From NCBI GenBank assembly GCA_029245245.1, contig JAQWPT010000023.1:1-64000 (forward strand): DNA of 64,000 nt, written 5' to 3'. Origin of the DNA: Phycisphaerales bacterium (GTDB lineage Bacteria > Planctomycetota > Phycisphaerae > Phycisphaerales > SM1A02). This document shows positions 60,007 through 64,000 of the stretch, one piece after another. Numbering within the stretch: the first letter of the stretch is position 1; the number at the start of each line of letters is the position of its first letter. Both the position numbers and the translations under genes were made by a program. Under the pieces are notes generated by a model. It was not told the origin of the DNA and made no database searches. It saw nothing but the letters and a program-made list of their open reading frames with translations.

Positions 60007-61383
60007 TCAGTCCAGCAACAATCGAAGCATCAGATCCCGGATTGCCGTGGCCGGTACGGTTTCAGGCAGGTCGTCGAGGGATTCCGTCGACAGGAGCACC
60101 GGAGTGCGGTCCGCACCAAGGTCGGTTCGTCCGTGAGAACCGCGGACCAGGGACGTATCCAGCGGGATGACGTCCATGAGTGTCCGGAACCCCAGTTTCT
60201 TCTTCAGCAGTTTCCAGCCGATGCGGAGTCGCGGCAGGGTGCGCTTCGGGTCGAGAAAAAGTTCTCTCGGGTCGTAGCCGGGCTTGCGATGGATATCCAC
60301 GGTTCGCGCGAAGTCGGGAGCTCTGCGATCATCGTTCCAGTAGTCCCAGGTGAACCAGCGTTGCGGTTCACTGGTGCACAGAAGGTCACCTCCACGCTCA
60401 TGCCGCGCGCCGCGTGCCGATTGACCGGCTTCGTCGAGCACCTCGTCGATGCCATCGGCTTCAAGGAGCAGCGTGCGGACCGTGGCGTGATCCGTACCCG
60501 GAGCCAGGTAGACGTGGGCGATCTGGTGATCGGTGACGGCGAAGGCTCTTGAGGCCCCCGGGTCGAGCAGTTCGCGGCCGAGTTCCTCCCGCACCGCCAG
60601 CAGGCCGGCGTTGCGCAGAATGCGATTGATCTCGACGGCATCCTCGACGGGGCCGATCCCGTATTCACTGACCACCAGGACCCGGCAGCCGTGTTGCCGG
60701 TAGTGATCCACGAGGTCACCGGCGAGGTCGTCGATCTCACGCACGTATCCGGCGATGGCCGGATCGTCGGGTCCCAACTGCTGCAGGGCGTAGTCCAGGT
60801 GGGGAAGGTAGATCAGCTGGAGATCGGGTGCGTGTGATTCGTGCACGATACGGCTGGCGTCGGCGATCCAGCGGCTGGATCGGATGTCCGAGGCCGGTCC
60901 CCAGAAGTGGAACAGGGGGAACGGCCCCAGTTCCCGCTGCAGGCGATCACGCAGATCCGGGGGGTGCGTCCAGATGTCGGGAATCTTGCGCCCATCGGCC
61001 GGGTACATCGGTCGCGGCGTCACCGCGATGTCCGCACTGGAGTACATGTTGTACCACCAGAACATGTTGCAGCAGGTGAAGTCGGGATCTCGCTGCTTGG
61101 CGACATCCCAGACCTTCTCTCCCTGCACGAGTTGGTTGGCCTGTTTCCAGAACCGGATTTCGCCGGACTCCCGGTCGTACCAACCGTTGCCGATGATGCC
61201 GTGATCGCCAGGGGTGAGGCCCGTGAGCATGCTCGACTGGGCGCTGCAGGTCAGAGCTGGGAACACGGGTTCGATGGTCCGTTGTGTTCCCTCCTTCGCC
61301 ATGGATCGCAGCCGAGGAGCGTGGTTGCGCAGCAGCCCCGCATCGAGGCCGACCACGTTCAGGACCACCGTTGGATGCGCCAT
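60007..61383 (-). CDS. Alkaline-phosphatase-superfamily phosphodiesterase of the ebo cluster (EboF-like)
   Basis: 458 residues from ATG 61383. It belongs to the nucleotide pyrophosphatase/phosphodiesterase branch of the AP superfamily. The metal Asp is in VVLNVVGLDAGLL, the Thr nucleophile in FPALTCSAQSSMLTG, and the later ligands are in YLPHLDYALQQ, VVSEYGIG and VTDHQIAHVY. There is no signal peptide. It starts 3 bases after the stop of the UbiA gene. This position beside eboC and eboE matches the phosphatase gene of described ebo operons, so it is probably eboF. The substrate is unknown. Confidence 0.85.
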   Translation of the reverse strand: MAHPTVVLNVVGLDAGLLRNHAPRLRSMAKEGTQRTIEPVFPALTCSAQSSMLTGLTPGDHGIIGNGWYDRESGEIRFWKQANQLVQGEKVWDVAKQRDPDFTCCNMFWWYNMYSSADIAVTPRPMYPADGRKIPDIWTHPPDLRDRLQRELGPFPLFHFWGPASDIRSSRWIADASRIVHESHAPDLQLIYLPHLDYALQQLGPDDPAIAGYVREIDDLAGDLVDHYRQHGCRVLVVSEYGIGPVEDAVEINRILRNAGLLAVREELGRELLDPGASRAFAVTDHQIAHVYLAPGTDHATVRTLLLEADGIDEVLDEAGQSARGARHERGGDLLCTSEPQRWFTWDYWNDDRRAPDFARTVDIHRKPGYDPRELFLDPKRTLPRLRIGWKLLKKKLGFRTLMDVIPLDTSLVRGSHGRTDLGADRTPVLLSTESLDDLPETVPATAIRDLMLRLLLD

Positions 61384-61386
61384 GGT

Positions 61387-62298
61387 TCAGGTTCCGGAAA
61401 TCGACTGGTGGAGCAGGGACACGATCGCGAAGCAGGCGAAGGCCAACAGGGCCAGGGCCACCCATCCGAGCATCGCGAGAAAGAAGGCGTCCAGCAAGGC
61501 CATTCCAGCCAGGAGCCCCAGAACGCTTCCCATGACTCGTGGAGGTGTCCTGGTCAGCAACGTGAGGCTTCGGGCGATCCAGATGCCCAGCAGGATCCCG
61601 GTGACCAGGAAGGCCAGCCAGGGAAGCACGCTCCACTCCAGGGGATGGTCGGCCGCGAGGATGCACGCAGGACCGAGCACGCCGACCCCGATGACAACGG
61701 TGGGCCAGTTTCCACCGCGGGCATTGGAGTCTTCGCCCCGAGCGATCCCGGTGACACCGGCCGTGTACAGCCCGAGTCCCGCGGCGAGGGAGATCAACAG
61801 CAACGGTTCCGGAGCACTGGTCACGGCGAATGCCGCGACCACGTAGACCAGCGCCCGGCAGAGCCCCATCAGGATGATGGCGGGCCAGGTCGCACCATGA
61901 AGCAGTTCGTACAGCAGGATGGAGGCCAGCAGGGCGGTCGCCGCGATGCCACCGTGCCATCCCCCGCCCAGGGTGCAGCCGACCCAACCGATGATGAGCA
62001 GTGCGCCCGCAACGATGCCGGCGACCCGTCGATCGATGCGACCGGCGGGAATGGGGCGATGGGGAGAGTCCTTGAGATCACGTGTCGCATCGACCACGTC
62101 ATTGAGCACCATGCCGCCGAGGTAGAACCCGAACACCCCCACGAGCACCAGCACGAAGCGTGCCGGGTCGATCCATGGTCCGGGATCGTCAGCGGGCAGC
62201 GAGATGATCCCGATCGCACAACCGGTCATCACGTTCGTGACGCAGGTCGGCAGGTTCGAGATCCGCATCAGGCGGAGCCAGTCATTGAGCATGCTCAT
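61387..62298 (-). CDS. eboC: UbiA-family prenyltransferase EboC
   Basis: 303 residues from ATG 62298, overlapping the eboE stop (ATGA). A polytopic membrane protein with the UbiA first Asp motif NDVVDATRDLKDSPHRPI (NDxxDxxxD). Eight or nine spans are visible (for example FVLVLVGVFGFYLGGMVLND, ALVYVVAAFAVTSAPEPLLL). UbiA enzymes attach prenyl groups to aromatic or other acceptors. The best support for EboC is its place between eboE and the AP-family gene in one overlapping operon. Confidence 0.9.
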   Translation of the reverse strand: MSMLNDWLRLMRISNLPTCVTNVMTGCAIGIISLPADDPGPWIDPARFVLVLVGVFGFYLGGMVLNDVVDATRDLKDSPHRPIPAGRIDRRVAGIVAGALLIIGWVGCTLGGGWHGGIAATALLASILLYELLHGATWPAIILMGLCRALVYVVAAFAVTSAPEPLLLISLAAGLGLYTAGVTGIARGEDSNARGGNWPTVVIGVGVLGPACILAADHPLEWSVLPWLAFLVTGILLGIWIARSLTLLTRTPPRVMGSVLGLLAGMALLDAFFLAMLGWVALALLAFACFAIVSLLHQSISGT

Positions 62299-63422
62299 CG
62301 AGTTCCTTCATCGGCCAGTCGTGACCGGGCCCATTGCAGTTCCGAGGCGATGCCCTCGGCCAGGTTGTCCGGCTGCAGAGAGGCCGGCAATGCCGACCAG
62401 GCGTAGGTCTCGACCTCCCAGTCCAGTGGTTCACCACGGGATCGGAGCAGGTTGATCGCATCCTCCAGCAGTTCCTGGGTCGTTCCCAGGGGTCCGATGC
62501 GATCGACGTGGACCGGGACGTGGAAGTGAATTCGCCATCGTCCGCCCGACTCGGCATCCATCGCGAGACCGAGGTCCTCGTGAAAGCGTGTTCCGGATTC
62601 GTCACGCACCATGACCTGGTGCAGCCAGCGTGGATCGCGGAAGTCCTCCAGCGCCGTGCGGGCGGCTTCCGGATCGGTGGTCATGTCCACGTCCAGCGCG
62701 TTGGAGACCTGGACCTTGCCGATGCCGATTCCTCGATCGTCGAGGGCGGCCAGTCCATCGGCGAACTCCTCATACATCACCGCGGCGTGGCAGCAGTCCA
62801 CGCAGGCCCGCAGGTATCGGCGGATACGGTCGGCATCGTCACCACCGAGCAGGTGGGTTTCGAAGAAGGTTGCAAGCCCGTCCAGTCGCTCGATGGCGCA
62901 GCCGGGCTCGGGTTCGATGTCGACATGGATGCAGCGGCCGGTCCGTTCTTCGAGCATCTCCAGTTCGGCGGCAAGCGAGCGAAGTCGTCCTGCGGCGGTG
63001 GTGACCGCATCGGCATCCATGGCCGGCCCCCATCCCAGTGGAACGGTGGAGACGCCACCGGATCGTCCCGGTTCAATCAGGTCGGCCAGCAGTTCGGCAA
63101 GGGTGAGCGTGTACTCCATGCGTCGCGAGTCGGTCCAGTCCGGCTGGTAGACGGCGTGCTTGACCACGTCTCCGTGGAAGTCGCCGAACGGAAATCCGTT
63201 GATCGTGAAGACCTGCAGGCCCCGCGCATCGAGCCAGCCTTTCAGTTCACTACTGCCGGATGCACGCACCGATTCCAGTGCCGAGGCGGGCAGCCACAGT
63301 CCCAGTGGGAGGTTGCCGTCGATACCAAGTCGTTCACGGATGGCGACGGCGTGGGTCGACAGCGCAGTTCGCACCTGTTCGAGTGTCGTGGCGGCGTGGA
63401 CGTTGCTGCAGTAGCCGAGCAT
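62295..63422 (-). CDS. eboE: EboE, TIM-barrel 'metabolite traffic' protein
   Basis: 375 residues from ATG 63422, whose first base is shared with the eboB stop. It is a xylose-isomerase-like TIM barrel with the EboE signature: MLGYCSNVHAATTLEQV, GLWLPASALESV, FTINGFPFGDFHGDVVKHAV, VYQPDWTDSRRMEYTLTLAE, VSTVPLGWGP, HVDIEPEPGCAIERLDGLA, CVDCCHAAVMYEEF, GIGKVQVSNALDVD. In cyanobacteria the ebo genes are linked to movement of scytonemin monomers to the periplasm. The reaction catalysed by EboE is not known. Confidence 0.92.
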   Translation of the reverse strand: MLGYCSNVHAATTLEQVRTALSTHAVAIRERLGIDGNLPLGLWLPASALESVRASGSSELKGWLDARGLQVFTINGFPFGDFHGDVVKHAVYQPDWTDSRRMEYTLTLAELLADLIEPGRSGGVSTVPLGWGPAMDADAVTTAAGRLRSLAAELEMLEERTGRCIHVDIEPEPGCAIERLDGLATFFETHLLGGDDADRIRRYLRACVDCCHAAVMYEEFADGLAALDDRGIGIGKVQVSNALDVDMTTDPEAARTALEDFRDPRWLHQVMVRDESGTRFHEDLGLAMDAESGGRWRIHFHVPVHVDRIGPLGTTQELLEDAINLLRSRGEPLDWEVETYAWSALPASLQPDNLAEGIASELQWARSRLADEGTR

Positions 63423-64000
63423 CACTCGCCGGCGTCGAATCGCGGGCACTGCCCGAGGAAGGCCACGGGGTTGCCCCAACTCACCTGCTCGATGGAAGCG
63501 GTGTCGTGTCCACGGCGACGCATCTCCACGATGGCCTTGGGTACTGCCAGGGGATCGCTGTCACCCCAGTCGCCCGCGGAGTTCATCCACAATCGCTCCG
63601 TGCCGTGCATCTCGATGATGTCTGCGGCCCGCTGCGGCGTGCACTTGGTATCCGGGTACAGGGTCATCCCGGCCCAGAATCCACGATCAAGTACTTCCCG
63701 AACCGTGTGTTCTTCGACGTGATCGATGAGGACGCGCCCGGGATCCAGTGACGTGTTCGCCTTGATGGCGTCCATGATCAGCCGGGTTCCCTTGAGCTTG
63801 TCCTCGAGGTGGGGGGTGTGCACCAGGACGAGTTGATCATGCTGTTCGGCCAGGGCGAGGTGCTCTTCGAGAATCACCAGTTCGTTACGGCTGTTCTTGT
63901 TCAGCCCGATCTCGCCCACGCCCAGGACGTTCTCCTTCTGGAGGAACTCGGGAATGAGGCTCATCACCTCCCTGGCGAACCCGGCGTCTTCCGCCTCCTT
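63422..64000 (-). CDS. eboB: EboB, TatD-family metal hydrolase (truncated by window edge)
   Basis: The visible C-terminal 192 residues run off the right edge. TatD-family metal ligands are seen in GVGEIGLNKNSRNELV (Glu), VHTPHLEDKLKGTR (His), IDHVEEHTVREV (His) and MNSAGDWGDSDPLAVPKA (Asp). The exact wording GFWAGMTLYPDTKCTP and MRRRGHDTASIEQVSWGNP distinguishes EboB from housekeeping TatD nucleases. It is first of the visible ebo genes; eboA and eboD, if present, would lie beyond base 64000. Confidence 0.92.
   Translation of the reverse strand, partial: KEAEDAGFAREVMSLIPEFLQKENVLGVGEIGLNKNSRNELVILEEHLALAEQHDQLVLVHTPHLEDKLKGTRLIMDAIKANTSLDPGRVLIDHVEEHTVREVLDRGFWAGMTLYPDTKCTPQRAADIIEMHGTERLWMNSAGDWGDSDPLAVPKAIVEMRRRGHDTASIEQVSWGNPVAFLGQCPRFDAGE

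Noticed and set aside
60841-62406. A 521-codon + strand frame rich in Gln, Gly and Arg
   Set aside because: It is antisense across the AP-superfamily and eboC genes; it shows no domain and the genes opposite are certain.
1-64000. tRNA, rRNA, CRISPR or insertion sequences
   Set aside because: I looked for cloverleaf arms with TTCGA loops, for regular spacers, and for transposase motifs, and saw none that hold up by eye. A tRNA or CRISPR scan would settle it.

Overview
The window reads as chromosomal DNA of a marine planctomycete, most likely class Phycisphaerae. This is inferred from the gene content and not from any marker gene. The GC content is moderately high and the genes are densely packed. 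About fifteen secreted proteins carry a dockerin-like double EF-hand repeat (GDxNxDGxVDVxDLLxVIxxWG). Several carry Cys-rich 'GACC' repeats, two carry a short Pro-Ala-Pro/TM/Arg-rich C-terminal sorting signal, and there is a planctomycete-style Ser/Thr kinase relative and a prepilin-like protein. I saw no rRNA, tRNA, CRISPR array, integrase or insertion sequence, and no gene-free stretch longer than about 300 bases.

Layout. Bases 1-31000 are a secretome-rich region. It holds three CE1/PHB-depolymerase-like esterases, a PL14-like polysaccharide lyase, a degenerate M23 peptidase, a HEGFH metallopeptidase candidate, three beta-helix proteins, and an overlapping pair of a purple-acid-phosphatase-like protein and an arylsulfotransferase-like protein. 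Cytosolic and membrane genes are interspersed: SMP-30, an imine-reductase-like dehydrogenase, a SYLF lipoprotein, a cupin and a MuiA/DUF4139 protein. Bases 29527-35800 hold a leftward four-gene set: an alginate-export-like porin, a lipoprotein, a FecR-domain protein and a CHASE2-adenylate cyclase. Bases 36006-45523 are mostly metabolic: an MBL hydrolase, glycine dehydrogenase GcvP, a sialate-O-acetylesterase-like protein, SerA, an M3-like oligopeptidase and a PspC protein. Bases 45807-53140 hold a GH56-like (hyaluronidase-type) secreted protein, a GT2 glycosyltransferase, two convergent chagasin-like inhibitors, a pseudopilin, a dockerin protein, a PEP-CTERM-like protein and a probable pseudokinase. 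Bases 53243-58616 hold a membrane protein, YceI and a Tricorn-type protease with a large acidic insertion. Bases 60007-64000 hold the ebo gene cluster (eboB, eboE, eboC and an AP-superfamily partner), cut by the window edge.

How the genes fit together. Much of the window could serve degradation or remodelling of acidic and sulfated algal polysaccharide: lyase, GH56-like enzyme, esterases, sulfotransferase, phosphatase and alginate-export-like porin. The dockerin-like repeats are widespread but no cohesin or scaffoldin is visible, so their use as surface or sorting modules rather than as a cellulosome is inference. The least expected items are the ebo cluster, the porin-lipoprotein-FecR-CHASE2 cyclase set, a three-copy intergenic hairpin element with a fossil dockerin tail beside one copy, and several enzyme-fold proteins with altered active sites: the pseudokinase, the PAP-like protein and the M23-like protein.
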